Counted from the first letter of the stretch, positions 53,381 to 62,520 are shown. The stretch is 64,000 nt of DNA from Streptomyces capitiformicae (GCF_002214185.1 NZ_CP022161.1:9803486-9867485), one strand, 5' to 3'. The notes: a model not told the origin generated them from the sequence alone. Translations and numbers: made by a program.

Positions 53381-54430
53381 ATGACGCAGGTGACTCCTCC
53401 CGATTGGTATCCCGACCCCGGGCAGACGAATGACGCGCCCGCCACCGAGCGCTGGTGGGACGGCAAGGCGTGGACGGACCAGATCCGGCCCGCGGGCTCG
53501 GCCGCGGGGTTCGGTCCCCCGGCCTTCCCGCCGGGTGCCGGGCCGCACCCCGGGTATCCGGGGTATCCGGGGTATCCGGGGTATCCGGGGTATCCGGGGT
53601 ATCCGGTCGCCGCTCCGAAGCGCGGCCTGCGCACGGGCATAGCCGTCGCCGTGGCGGCGGCGGTCCTGGCGAGCATCGGGGTGGGTGTGTATGCCCTGAC
53701 CAGCGGCGACGGCGGCAGCGAGGGCAGCACGACGTCCCAGGGCCCCGGCGGGCAGAACGGCCAGGGCGGTCCGGGCGGCAACTCCGGCGGCCAGGGCGGG
53801 CCCGGCGGCTCGGGTGGCTCGGGCGGTTCCGGTGGTCCCGGCGGTCAGAGTCCGGCGCCCGATGGGTCCGCCCGGCCGCCGCAGACCGAGGAGGGGTACG
53901 CGACCGACGCGGCCAGCGGCATCAGCATCCCGGTGCCCGACGGCTGGGTCACCTCGCCCCTCCAGGCCGGCGCGCAGGTGGTGACGGAGGCGTCGTACGA
54001 ATGCCCGGCCGACAACTCGAAGACGTGCACGCGTGGCGGTGCCTACTCGATGCCCGCCGAGTTGCTGAAGCTGAAGGCCACCACGGCCGAGGCGGCCGCC
54101 AAGGAGGACATCTCCAAGAACGCCGAGGACGCCTACGGCAGCGAGGCGTACGGCGAGATCAGCTCGCACGAGGAGTTGGCCTCCAAGGCGGTGACCGTGG
54201 CCGGCGAGAAGGGCTATCTGGTCCGTTGGAAGGTGGTCACGAGCAAGGGCGACGACGGCTACGTCGAGTCCCTCGCGTTCCCCTCCCCGGCCGACTCCTC
54301 GCGGCTCGTCGTGGTCCGGTTCGGCATCGACGTCAGTGACGAGGCGCCCGAGCAGTCGGTGATCGACGAGATCACCGAAGGCATCAAGGAGGCGTCGATC
54401 AGCAGCGGCGGCAGCGGTCAGGAGGTCTGA
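53381..54430 (+). CDS. DUF2510-domain membrane protein with GYP repeats
   Basis: A 349-residue protein. The N-terminal DUF2510 motif is PPDWYPDPG...RWWDGKAWTDQIRP, followed by six Gly-Tyr-Pro repeats, a membrane helix (TGIAVAVAAAVLASIGVGVY), a long Gly/Gln/Ser/Pro-rich linker and an extracytoplasmic lipoprotein-like domain ISIPVPDGWVTSP...YLVRWKVVTSKGDDGYVES. Two Cys in ECPADNSKTC may bond. The ATG at 53381 begins at the DUF2510 motif. Function unknown; probably envelope-related. Confidence 0.88.
   Translation: MTQVTPPDWYPDPGQTNDAPATERWWDGKAWTDQIRPAGSAAGFGPPAFPPGAGPHPGYPGYPGYPGYPGYPGYPVAAPKRGLRTGIAVAVAAAVLASIGVGVYALTSGDGGSEGSTTSQGPGGQNGQGGPGGNSGGQGGPGGSGGSGGSGGPGGQSPAPDGSARPPQTEEGYATDAASGISIPVPDGWVTSPLQAGAQVVTEASYECPADNSKTCTRGGAYSMPAELLKLKATTAEAAAKEDISKNAEDAYGSEAYGEISSHEELASKAVTVAGEKGYLVRWKVVTSKGDDGYVESLAFPSPADSSRLVVVRFGIDVSDEAPEQSVIDEITEGIKEASISSGGSGQEV
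53552..53605. repeat. 9-bp tandem repeat GGGTATCCG x6 (GYP repeats)
   Basis: TATCC recurs at 53555, 53564, 53573, 53582, 53591 and 53600, an exact 9-base period. It codes for Gly-Tyr-Pro units, so copy-number change would alter the length of the cytoplasmic linker without breaking the frame. Confidence 0.95.
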
Positions 54431-54452
54431 CCCGACGCGCCCGGCGACGAGT

Positions 54453-54499
54453 CGGCCGGGTGGGGTTCCTCTCCGCTCCAGAGGAACCCCACCCGGCCG
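54453..54499. terminator. 20-bp perfect-stem bidirectional terminator
   Basis: CGGCCGGGTGGGGTTCCTCT (54453-54472) pairs perfectly with 54480-54499 around CCGCTCC. It lies between the convergent DUF2510 and TetR genes and should end transcripts from both sides. Confidence 0.9.
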
Positions 54500-54579
54500 C
54501 GGGTGCACGCCGCCCCCGTCCCCACGGTGCGGCGCGATCAGGTCGTCGTCCGGTCATCGCGCGGACGGCGCCCTGAGTC

Positions 54580-55194
54580 TCAGGTGAGGCCGAGCGTCGG
54601 CAGCACGGCCGCCTCCATGAACTTGATGATGTACGTCTCGTCCGCGTCCTGCCCGTCCAGGACCGGGCGGGCCCGCAGTACGCCGAAGATCTGCGCCGGG
54701 ATGAACTCCAGCGCCGGGTGGTCCGCTGGGACCTCGCCCCGGGCGACGGCGCGGTCGACCATCGCCCTGAGCGCGCAGATCTCGGGCTCGACGAGCGCGC
54801 CGCGCAGGGCCGCCTGCAACTCCTCGTCCTGTACGACGGCGTGGCCGAGCGCCTGGAACAGCCGGCCCTCGATGACGTAGCCCTCGCCTGCTTGCCGGGC
54901 CACCTCGCGCAGGTCACCGGCGAGCGTGCCGGTGTCGATGCCGGCGAAGCGCACACTGCGGCGCGCGCGCAGGGCCGCCGCCACGAACTGGGGCTTCGTC
55001 TTCCACTGACGGTAGAGCGTGGACTTGCTGCACCGGGTGCTCGCGGCGACGCCCTCCATGGTCACGGAGTCGTAGCCGCACTGTCTGATCTGTTCGAGCA
55101 CGGCGTCGAAGAACTCCTGCTCACGCTCGGGCGTGAGTTTGGAGCGGCGCGAGGCGACGGCCGTCTCCGGCCGGTCCGCGGCCTGCGACGTCAT
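54580..55194 (-). CDS. TetR/AcrR family regulator next to the iteron array
   Basis: A 204-residue regulator from ATG 55194. Helix-turn-helix: REQEFFDAVLEQIRQCGYDS and VTMEGVAASTRCSKSTLYRQ with WKTKPQFVAAAL. The C-terminal TetR domain is LREVARQAGEGYVIEGRLFQ...RGEVPADHPALEFIPAQIFG. It begins 39 bases from a 16-bp iteron array that continues to the divergent PAP2-like gene. It is therefore the best candidate protein for binding the array. Confidence 0.92.
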   Translation of the reverse strand: MTSQAADRPETAVASRRSKLTPEREQEFFDAVLEQIRQCGYDSVTMEGVAASTRCSKSTLYRQWKTKPQFVAAALRARRSVRFAGIDTGTLAGDLREVARQAGEGYVIEGRLFQALGHAVVQDEELQAALRGALVEPEICALRAMVDRAVARGEVPADHPALEFIPAQIFGVLRARPVLDGQDADETYIIKFMEAAVLPTLGLT

Positions 55195-55232
55195 GGCTCT
55201 GGTCTCCTTCGGTCGATCCGGCGCCCATCGGC

Positions 55233-55408
55233 CCTTCGATACGCCACTGTACCGGAACGGCTCCGTATCGGTACAGTGGCGTGTCGATACCTGACCGTTT
55301 CGATACTCCATCGTTTCGGTACAGCGTCGTATCGGTGCACCCGCGTATCGGTGCACCCGCGTATCGGTACGACAACGTATCGGTACCCGCGCGCATCGAT
55401 CGCTTGTA
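55233..55408. promoter_or_regulatory. Array of 16-bp iterons (GTATCGGTAC core) between TetR and PAP2 genes
   Basis: Cores start every 16 bases at 55265 (GTATCGGTAC), 55281 (GTGTCGATAC), 55297 (GTTTCGATAC), 55313 (GTTTCGGTAC), 55329 and 55345 (GTATCGGTGC), 55361 and 55377 (GTATCGGTAC) and 55393 (GCATCGATCG). Two weaker units lie at 55233 and 55249. The units at 55329 and 55345 are identical over all 16 bases. In addition, 14-bp inverted arms (55241-55254, 55269-55282) flank the left edge. This arrangement suggests cooperative regulator binding over both promoters. Confidence 0.85.
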
Positions 55409-55465
55409 CCGCCGTGAGAGCCAGCGCCACCAGCGCCACCAGCACCGTCAGTGAAAGGGCCGGGG

Positions 55466-56238
55466 ATGGAATGCCACACCGAGCCTGCCGAAGAAGGGCC
55501 CGCCGCGATATCGCGGCCGCCCCTCGTCCGTGAACTCCTGCTCGTCGCAGGGCTCTTCCTGCTCCACAAGGTCGGGCGACTGCTGGCGAACGGCCACACC
55601 GCCGAGGCCTTCCACAACGCCCACGAGGTGTGGGGCTGGGAGCGTGCCCTGGGGCTGCCGGGCGAGTGCTCCGTGCAGTCCGCGCCGCTGCAGAGCGACA
55701 GCCTGGTCCACGTCGCGAACGTCTACTACGCGACCATCCACTTCCCGGCAACCGCGGCCTTCCTGGTCTGGCTGTACCCCTGCGGCGCCCCGCCCACTAC
55801 GTGTGGGCGCGCCGGGTCCTCGCCGCCCTCACCGCCGCCGCCCTGCTGCTGCATCTGGCGTTCCCGCTCGCCCCGCCGCGGATGCTGGAGACCGCCGGAC
55901 TCGTCGACACCGGGCAGGCGTACGGGCCGACGGTGTACCTCCTCAACGCGCAGGTCGTCGTGGTCGCCCTCCTGGTGGCCGCCTGCGCGGTCGGCGGCCT
56001 GTTCCTCCTCGGCGAGGGACTGCGGGGAGGCGTCGCGGGGGTGCTGCTCGCGGTGGTGGCGGCACGGGGGGTGGTGCTGCTGACGCGGGTGCCGCCGGTC
56101 GAGGTCCGGCCGGTGGACGAGAACCACCCGGTGGCGGCGGTCCTCGCGTTGGAACCCAGGCACGCCCCGATGGAGCCGCCCCTGCTCCCCCTCCAGCCAG
56201 GGCCCCCGGCGCCGGGTCACCTCACTCCCGCCCCGTAA
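55466..56238 (+). pseudogene. PAP2/inositolphosphotransferase-like membrane protein, frameshifted and lacking its catalytic core
   Basis: From ATG 55466: LVRELLLVAGLFLLHKVGRL, FHNAHEVWGWERALGLPGEC and VYYATIHFPATAAFLVWLY. A shift near 55778 leads to RRPAHYVWARRVLAALTAAA, PLAPPRMLETAGLVDTGQAY and GPTVYLLNAQVVVVALLVAA. The family motif with Pro-Ser-Leu-His that should follow GPTVY is missing, so an internal deletion has also occurred. The divergent regulator and iterons upstream are intact. Confidence 0.75.
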
Positions 56239-56318
56239 AGGGGCGCGGGGAACTGCGCGATCAGCCACGTACGGCCGCAGCCGCCTCGTCGCAGTTCCCC
56301 CCGAGCTATTAGACGCCC
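56228..56318. repeat. Dispersed intergenic repeat, inverted relative to the 46.4 kb copy
   Basis: Begins CCCCGTAAAGGGGCGCGGGG and contains GCGCGATCAGCCACGTACGG and CCGCAGCCGCC. Its reverse complement aligns with the element at 46378 (GCGGCTGCGG, GTGGCTG, GCGCCCCTTT). It separates the PAP2 and phospholipase remnants. Confidence 0.75.
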
Positions 56319-56320
56319 GG

Positions 56321-56510
56321 TTACGACCCCAGCGCCGGATCACTCACTCCCACACGCCCGTTCTCCACGTGCCCCGCGAACCGGCGGAGGAACGTCGGAT
56401 CCGCGGCGGACGTGACGGTCAGGTCGTACCAGCGGCGGCTCGCACGCAGGTCGAAGCGGTGCCGGACCATCGCACCGGCCCGCACCTCGACCGTACGGGA
56501 CGGACCACCG
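56321..56510 (-). pseudogene. Phosphocholine-type phospholipase C, C-terminal remnant
   Basis: The minus strand reads RTVEVRAGAMVRHRFDLRAS, RRWYDLTVTSAADPTFLRRF and AGHVENGRVGVSDPALGS with a stop. This matches the terminal DUF756 repeat of bacterial non-hemolytic phospholipase C. The catalytic part is missing; upstream sequence to 56670 is unrelated (a plus-strand AEDPDSLIAIGHVVALELAT segment of unknown origin). Confidence 0.7.
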
Positions 56511-56793
56511 TACGCACCCGTTTGGTTCAAGGCGACGCAGCCGAACGACGAAAGGCGCGGCAGGTTGCGACCGGTGTACGCCGAGGATCCGGACTCGCTC
56601 ATCGCGATCGGGCACGTGGTGGCGCTCGAGTTGGCCACCATCGCCGCCGCGAACAACTACCGGCGCTGAATGCCTGCTTGATGCGGCGCATGATGAGATC
56701 GCTCCACCGGCCGCCATTCCGGCGGAGAAGACCGGGAGATACGGCTGAGGCCGCTGTCGGCCAGGGCGAGATGGGGCTTCTCGGTGTGGTCGG

Positions 56794-59394
56794 TCACGGC
56801 AGGATCTCGATGTACCCGTCGGTTCCGTGCACGCGGATCCGCTGTCCGTCCCGGATCAGCCGGGTGGCCTGCTCCACGCCCACGACGGCGGGCAAGCCAT
56901 ACTCCCGGGCGATCACTGCGCCATGGGTCATCAGGCCGCCCACCTCCGTCACCAGGCCCGCGATTCCGACGAACAGCGGCGACCAACTGGGGTCCGTGAA
57001 GGTCGTGACCAGGATGTCGCCCGCTTCGAGATCGGCCTCCGCCATGTCAAGGATGACGCGGGCCCTTCCCTCGATGGTCCCGGCGGACACCGGTAGGCCG
57101 GTCAGGGCGCCGGCCGGCACGTCGTCGCGCCGGTATGCCCCGGTGACGGCCTCGCCGTCCGATGTGAGCACGCGGGGCGGTGTGAGCGCGTGGTACGACC
57201 GGAACGCGTCCTTGCGCTGCTGTATGAGCTGGTCGTCCACCTGGTTCGAGCGCACGACGTCATGGAGTTCATGGAAGGTGAGGTAGAAGATGTCCTCCTT
57301 CGCAGGAAGCACGTTGGCCTGCACGAGGCGCTCGGCCTCCGCCAGCAGGGCCTGCTTGTAGACGAAGTAGCGGCTGACGATGCCGTACTTCGGGTACTCC
57401 CGGTACCCGATGAAGGTTCGGACCCGGTCGATCATCCGCTTGGCCTCGTCGGCTTTCTGGTCCCCGTCCGGCAGGGCCCGCAAGCGTGACAGCACGTCCT
57501 GTTCCTTCTTCCGCGCCTTCTGCCGACCTTCCTCGAAGCGCCGCTCGGCGGCGCCCGGTTCGAAGTTCCTGACGTTGTCGAGGATCACGGGCACGAGCGT
57601 GGTGGGTCGCTCGCGCCAACGTGGCCTCGTGATGTCGATCTCGCCGACGCAGCGCATACCGTACCGGTCGAGGTAGGCCTCTATGGCGTCGCGCGCTTCG
57701 GTCCCGCCCGCGAGCTTCGCCAGTTCCTCCAGGAAACCCTCGTCCTCGACGCCCTGCAGGAACGCCACCACCTCCGGCTGAGGGCGGATCACGTCCGCGA
57801 CGTCGAGCAGCGCCAGTCCCATCTCCGACGTGACGTTGTCGGGGACGGACAGTGTGAGCGTGTCAGCCGCGTTCTTCTCGCCCAGCCACTCCCGCAGCCT
57901 GTCGTTGAGCCACCACGTGGCCTCCATCCCCGCCATGATCGCCTGATGGCTCAGCGGATCACTGAGGACCCGCTTGTGCTCCTCGAAGGCCTCCAGCAGG
58001 AAGTCGAACAGCGCCGGTCCGGTCTTCGTCCGGATGTCGCGCTCCAGGTCGGCGATGGACGCCTGACTGCGCTCGATCAGCTCGGTGACGATGGCCGGAT
58101 CGGTCTCGATCTGGGCGGAGGCACCGCCGGCCGGCGGCCTGCCGGGTCCCGCGTCCGGGAGTGACGGGACGAAATCGTCGTCGCGGTCGAGGACGGTCTC
58201 CAGCGCGTCCCTGACCAGCGGATCGCCCCTCCCCATGACGTCCAGGAGGCCGGCGCGGCTCGCGGGCGAGGCCAGGCGCCGGGTGACATCCACGAACAGC
58301 CTTCCGCCGGCCTCGTGCATCGGCACCATCGCCGTCAGTTGCCACATGGAGAACCCCAGAGGCTTCATGGGGTCCGTCATCATCTGCTGATGACCGACGG
58401 AGACGTAGACGTGATTGTCCTGGTCGCCGGTCTCGGGGACGGGGAACAGCGTCGTGATCGGCCGGCTCTGAACGATGTGGAAGCCCTCATCGGCCAGGCA
58501 CCATTCGATGTCCTGCGGGCGGCCGAAGTGGGCTTCGATTCGCCGCCCGAGCTGTACGAGCCGCACGACCTGCGCATCCGTCAGCGTCGGCCGCTCCTGC
58601 CGCTGCGAGTCGATCGCCACTTCCTGCGTGCCGCCGTCCGGCAGGGCGTGAACGGCACGCTGTTTGGCGGCGATCGACTTGGCGACGACTTCGCCGTCGC
58701 GCACCTTGAAGACGTCCGGGTTCACCAGGCCGGAGACCAGGGCCTCGCCGAGGCCGAAGCCGGCGTCCACGGTGGCGACCTTCCGGTTGCCCGTGACGGG
58801 GTCGGCCGTGAACAGGATGCCGGCCGCATGCGGGAAGACCATCTGCTGCACGACCACGGCCATGTGGACCGTACGGTGGTCGATGCCGTTCCGCTGGCGG
58901 TAGGTCACGGCCCGCTCGGTGAACAGCGAGGCCCAGCACCGGCTGACGTGCTGGAGGATCGCCGCCGGCCCCACCACGTTCAGGTACGTGTCCTGCTGGC
59001 CGGCGAAGGAGGCCGTCGGCAGGTCCTCTGCCGTAGCGCTGGATCGGACGGCGTAGGCGGCTTGCTCGCCGAGCTGGGCGAGTGCGCGGGTGATCGCCGC
59101 CGCGAGATCGCCCGGAATGGCAACCCCTTCGATGGTTCGGCGAATCTGCGCGCTGAGCGTGCGGATCGCTTCCCGGTCGTCCGGGTTCAAGCGCGACAGC
59201 TGATCGAGCCGATCGTCGATCGACGGCGCTTCCGCCATGATCCGCCGGAAGGCGTCCGTCGTCACACAAAAGCCACCCGGCACGCGGATGCCTTCGATCC
59301 CCGACAGCCCGCCCAGGTGCGCGCCCTTGCCCCCAACGACCCCGACCTGCGTCTCGTCAACCTCTTGAAGATCCCGCACGTACCGCTCGGTCAT
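56794..59394 (-). CDS. rph: Rifamycin-inactivating phosphotransferase
   Basis: An 866-residue PEP-synthase-like enzyme that phosphorylates rifamycins with ATP. ATP-binding domain: GVVGGKGAHLGGLSGIEGIR, AYAVRSSATAEDLPTASFAG and DIEWCLADEGFHIVQSRPIT. Rifampicin domain in the middle: YVSVGHQQMMTDPMKPLGFS. C-terminal swivelling His domain: VTEVGGLMTHGAVIAREYGL with His824. ATG 59394 follows GGAGGT. A rifamycin-associated element lies 252 bases upstream, so expression is probably rifamycin-inducible. Confidence 0.95.
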   Translation of the reverse strand: MTERYVRDLQEVDETQVGVVGGKGAHLGGLSGIEGIRVPGGFCVTTDAFRRIMAEAPSIDDRLDQLSRLNPDDREAIRTLSAQIRRTIEGVAIPGDLAAAITRALAQLGEQAAYAVRSSATAEDLPTASFAGQQDTYLNVVGPAAILQHVSRCWASLFTERAVTYRQRNGIDHRTVHMAVVVQQMVFPHAAGILFTADPVTGNRKVATVDAGFGLGEALVSGLVNPDVFKVRDGEVVAKSIAAKQRAVHALPDGGTQEVAIDSQRQERPTLTDAQVVRLVQLGRRIEAHFGRPQDIEWCLADEGFHIVQSRPITTLFPVPETGDQDNHVYVSVGHQQMMTDPMKPLGFSMWQLTAMVPMHEAGGRLFVDVTRRLASPASRAGLLDVMGRGDPLVRDALETVLDRDDDFVPSLPDAGPGRPPAGGASAQIETDPAIVTELIERSQASIADLERDIRTKTGPALFDFLLEAFEEHKRVLSDPLSHQAIMAGMEATWWLNDRLREWLGEKNAADTLTLSVPDNVTSEMGLALLDVADVIRPQPEVVAFLQGVEDEGFLEELAKLAGGTEARDAIEAYLDRYGMRCVGEIDITRPRWRERPTTLVPVILDNVRNFEPGAAERRFEEGRQKARKKEQDVLSRLRALPDGDQKADEAKRMIDRVRTFIGYREYPKYGIVSRYFVYKQALLAEAERLVQANVLPAKEDIFYLTFHELHDVVRSNQVDDQLIQQRKDAFRSYHALTPPRVLTSDGEAVTGAYRRDDVPAGALTGLPVSAGTIEGRARVILDMAEADLEAGDILVTTFTDPSWSPLFVGIAGLVTEVGGLMTHGAVIAREYGLPAVVGVEQATRLIRDGQRIRVHGTDGYIEILP

Positions 59395-59645
59395 TGCCGT
59401 ACCTCCGGGGCGACCGTGCTCCGCTGCACTGCGCCGGCCGATCGAATCACCAGCGCCTCCAACTCTGTCGAACCTCTTGTCGAGCACGTCTTCATCCCTG
59501 GTTGCCTTCCCTCTGACGAGTCGGCCGGCCGCTCCGCCCAGTCGGACGGCGCGCACCCCCGCACCTCCGCACCGATCGTCCGCGACTGCACTCCCGGCCC
59601 CACCACTGTGCTGTGGCCTCGGCCGACGATTCTGCGCCGTGACCC

Positions 59646-59664
59646 GGGTCTTGCGGCAAGCCCC
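59646..59664. promoter_or_regulatory. Rifamycin-associated element (RAE) upstream of rph
   Basis: GGGTCTTGCGGCAAGCCCC differs at two positions from the RAE consensus that I remember (GGGGCTTGCGGCAAGGCCC), and the two halves are near-inverted repeats. RAEs precede rifamycin-inactivation genes in actinobacteria and mediate induction. The 581-base gap 59395-59975 holds this element and an AT-rich promoter-like stretch (59829-59872) before the subtilase; no other gene is seen. Confidence 0.85.
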
Positions 59665-59975
59665 CCAGCGGGCTGTACGTTGAGAGTGGCAAGGAGAGCG
59701 CGCTCCTTGCCTTTGCTTTTTGCAGCCGCGGAACCAGAAGTGCTGCGGGCGGAGCCGGACACTCTTGCCGCGGCCGCCGGTAGAAGCAGTCCACATGGGT
59801 GATGTCGCCGAACATTCCAGCGCAGGCCTCAATAGCTCACATAAACATGAGAATCAGTAATAAATATGAGTGAAAGTAGCCAAAGAGGCCTATCGGTGAT
59901 GAATCGTCTGGCCATCCTCGGATCAGCAGTATCAGCGATCACTGTCGCGGATCCGCCCGAGGAAGGCCCTTCAAG

Positions 59976-61184
59976 ATGCGAGAAACGTTCACCCCCCGAA
60001 GGCGGACTGTTTCGGCGGTTGCCGCCATGGTCTCGGCCGCAGCCATCGGGTGCGGCACCGTCCTGCCCGCCGAGGCCGCTCCCGCCGCCGGAAGGGTCCT
60101 GTACGAGGATTCGCCCGACGCCGTCGACGGCCGTTACATCGTCACACTGAAGAACTCCGTCGGCTTCAAGGCGAACTCAAGGAAAGGCGGCCAACTGGCG
60201 GCCAAGTACGGTGCCACGGTGTGGAAGACCTACGGCTCCGTACTCAATGGCTACGCCGTCCGCGTGGGCGCCGCCGGAGCGCGGAGCTTCGCGGCCGACC
60301 CGGCCGTTGCGTCCGTCGAGCAGGACCAGAAGGTCCACCTCGACGCGACCCAGTTCAACCCGCTGTGGGGTCTTGACCGGATCGACCAGTTCCGCCTTCC
60401 GCTCAGCCGGTCGTACACCTACCCGGATTCGGCGGGCAGGGGAGCGACCGTGTATGTGATCGACACGGGCGTGCGCATCACTCACACCCAGATCGCCGGG
60501 CGTGCCGCATACGGCTACGACGCGATCGACGGTGACACCATCGCCTCCGACGGCAACGGTCACGGAACCCACGTCGCCACCACGGTCGCCGGCGCGACGT
60601 ACGGCGTGGCGAAGGCAGCCAGAATCGTGGCGGTACGAGTGCTCGACGCCGACGGCTCCGGCACCACCTCGGGTGTCATCGCGGGCGTCGACTGGGTCAC
60701 TTCGCACCGCACCGGCCCTGCCGTCGCCAACATGTCGCTGGGCGGGAGCGCCAGCACGGCACTGGACACCGCGGTGCGCAACTCCATCGCCTCCGGTGTC
60801 ACCTATGCGGTTGCCGCCGGCAACGACAACAGAAACGCCGTCTACTCCTCACCCGCCCGGGTGAGCTCTGCCCTCACGGTGGGGGCCAGCACCAGTACTG
60901 ACTTCAGGGCAGGTTTCTCCAACTACGGTTACCTGCTCGACCTGTTCGCCCCCGGTGCGTCGATCACCGGCGGCTGGCACACCAGCGACACGGCGGCAGC
61001 CACGCTCTCCGGCACCTCGATGGCAGCCCCTCATGTCGCGGGGGCCGCGGCCGTCTACCTCACGACCCACCCCACCGCCGGCCCGGCGGCCGTACACAGC
61101 GCCCTCGTCAGCGGAGCGACGATCGGAGTCCTACGGAACATCGGGAGCGGTTCACCCAACAGGCTACTCAGAGTCGTTCCCTAG
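59976..61184 (+). CDS. Secreted subtilisin-like serine protease (S8)
   Basis: A 402-residue secreted proteinase-K-type subtilase. Signal peptide: RRRTVSAVAAMVSAAAIGCG. An I9 inhibitor propeptide follows (GRYIVTLKNSVGFKANSRKG...SVEQDQKV). The catalytic triad is Asp163 in VIDTG, His196 in GHGTHVA and Ser348 in GTSMAAPH, with AAGNDN supplying the oxyanion Asn. The ATG at 59976 follows GAGGAAGG. It is complete and monocistronic. Confidence 0.95.
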   Translation: MRETFTPRRRTVSAVAAMVSAAAIGCGTVLPAEAAPAAGRVLYEDSPDAVDGRYIVTLKNSVGFKANSRKGGQLAAKYGATVWKTYGSVLNGYAVRVGAAGARSFAADPAVASVEQDQKVHLDATQFNPLWGLDRIDQFRLPLSRSYTYPDSAGRGATVYVIDTGVRITHTQIAGRAAYGYDAIDGDTIASDGNGHGTHVATTVAGATYGVAKAARIVAVRVLDADGSGTTSGVIAGVDWVTSHRTGPAVANMSLGGSASTALDTAVRNSIASGVTYAVAAGNDNRNAVYSSPARVSSALTVGASTSTDFRAGFSNYGYLLDLFAPGASITGGWHTSDTAAATLSGTSMAAPHVAGAAAVYLTTHPTAGPAAVHSALVSGATIGVLRNIGSGSPNRLLRVVP

Positions 61185-61247
61185 CACTGCCGCAGCGCTT
61201 CGGCCGACCCTCGGCGGCGTGAGCGAGATGTGCAACTCTTGACGTGC

Positions 61248-61269
61248 TCCCTGGCCTAAAGCCCAGGGA
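61248..61269. repeat. Right-end hairpin of the tnpB element
   Basis: TCCCTGG (61248-61254) pairs with CCAGGGA (61263-61269) around CCTAAAGC, overlapping the tnpB 3' end. IS200/IS605 elements carry such subterminal hairpins, and the omega-RNA of TnpB is made from this end. Confidence 0.65.
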
Positions 61270-62501
61270 TTCCGGCCTGGGTCGTCTGACCCTTCCGGGG
61301 GCTTCCTGCTTCACCGCGCTGTGCGGGCACGGGTGCCCGTCTTACCGGCGCTCCACAGGCGTTTAGCGTCTCCGCCCGTCCGGCGGCGACGATTCGGCGT
61401 CCTTCGAAGAGGACGTTGCGTGCTGCGTTGTGGTCGCGGTCGTGCACGGTGCCACATTCGCCGCACGTCCACTCCCGGACGTGCAGGGGCTTGGGACCGT
61501 CCCGGAATCCACAGGCCGAGCAGACCTGAGAGGACGGGAAAGCGCGGTCCACCTTGGCGAAGGTGCGGCCGTGCAGAGCCGCCTTGTACTCCAGCATGCC
61601 GACGAACGCGGACCATCCCGCGTCGTGCACGGACTTGGCGAGCCGGGTGCGGCCGAGGCCGGACACCGCGAGGTCTTCCACGTACACCGCTTGGTTGTCG
61701 CGAATGATCTGTGTGGATGCCTTGTGGTGGAAGTCCCGGCGCCGGTCGGCCACCTTGGCGTGCTGGCGTGCGACCTTGATGCGGGCCTTGGCCCGGTTCT
61801 TCGATCCCTTGGCCTTACGGGACAGCTCCCGCTGAAGACGCTTGAGTTTCTTCTCCGCCCGGCGCAGGAAGCGCGGGCTGTCGATCTTCCTGCCGTCGGA
61901 CAGGACGGCGAAGGCGGACAGTCCGAGGTCGATACCGGCGTCGGTCTCCAGCTCGGGCAGGCTGTCCGGCCCGGTGTCCACGACGAAGCTGAGGAAGTAC
62001 CGGCCACAGCTGTCCTTGGTGACGGTCAGGGACGTGGGTGCGGCCGGAAGCCTGCGAGACCACTTGACCTTGAGGTTGCCGACCTTGGCCACGTACACCG
62101 TGCCCGTCGCCCTTCAGGCAGAAGGCGTTGGTGTTGAGGCGGATCGACTGCCGGGTGTCCTTCTTCGACTTGTAGCGGGGAGGGCCGGCCTTGCGGCCCT
62201 GCCGCTTGCCCTTGAGGCTGTCGAAGAAGTTCTTGTAGGCGGTGTCCAGGTCCCGCAGGGACTGTTGCAGGACGACCGCCGACACGTCGGCGAGCCAGGC
62301 GCGTTCCTCGGTGCGCTTGGCCTGGGTGATGCGAAGCCGGGACAGCTCGGCCGACTTCACATACGGCAGCCGCGCCGCGTGCGCTTGTTTCCGGTCGCGC
62401 AGGCAGTCGTTCCACACCACGCGGGCGCACCCGAACGCACTGGCCAGCGCACGGCGCTGTGCGGCGTCCGGGTAGGCCCGGTAGTTGTAGCGGAGCTGCA
62501 C
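61256..62501 (-). mobile_element. tnpB: IS200/IS605-family tnpB (RNA-guided nuclease type), one frameshift
   Basis: From GTG 62501: QLRYNYRAYPDAAQRRALAS, RVVWNDCLRDRKQAH and VVLQQSLRDLDTAYKNFFDS. An extra base near 62105 breaks the frame after CLKGDG, and the other frame continues YVAKVGNLKVKWSRRLPA. RuvC residues are present: Asp in GIDLGLSAFAVLSDG, Glu in VYVEDLAVSGLG and Asp in HDRDHNAARNV, with a CxxC...CxxC zinc finger. There is no tnpA nearby. Apart from the single indel the protein is complete. Confidence 0.88.
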
Positions 62502-62520
62502 AACCAAGATCCGCTTGGTG

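Noticed and set aside
55233..55408. CRISPR array
   Set aside because: The period is only 16 bases with a 10-base core and no unique spacers; no cas gene is present.
56412..56669. Plus-strand gene ending AEDPDSLIAIGHVVALELAT...
   Set aside because: The tail looks protein-like, but the first half is antisense to the phospholipase remnant and I cannot place it in a family; it may be another fragment.
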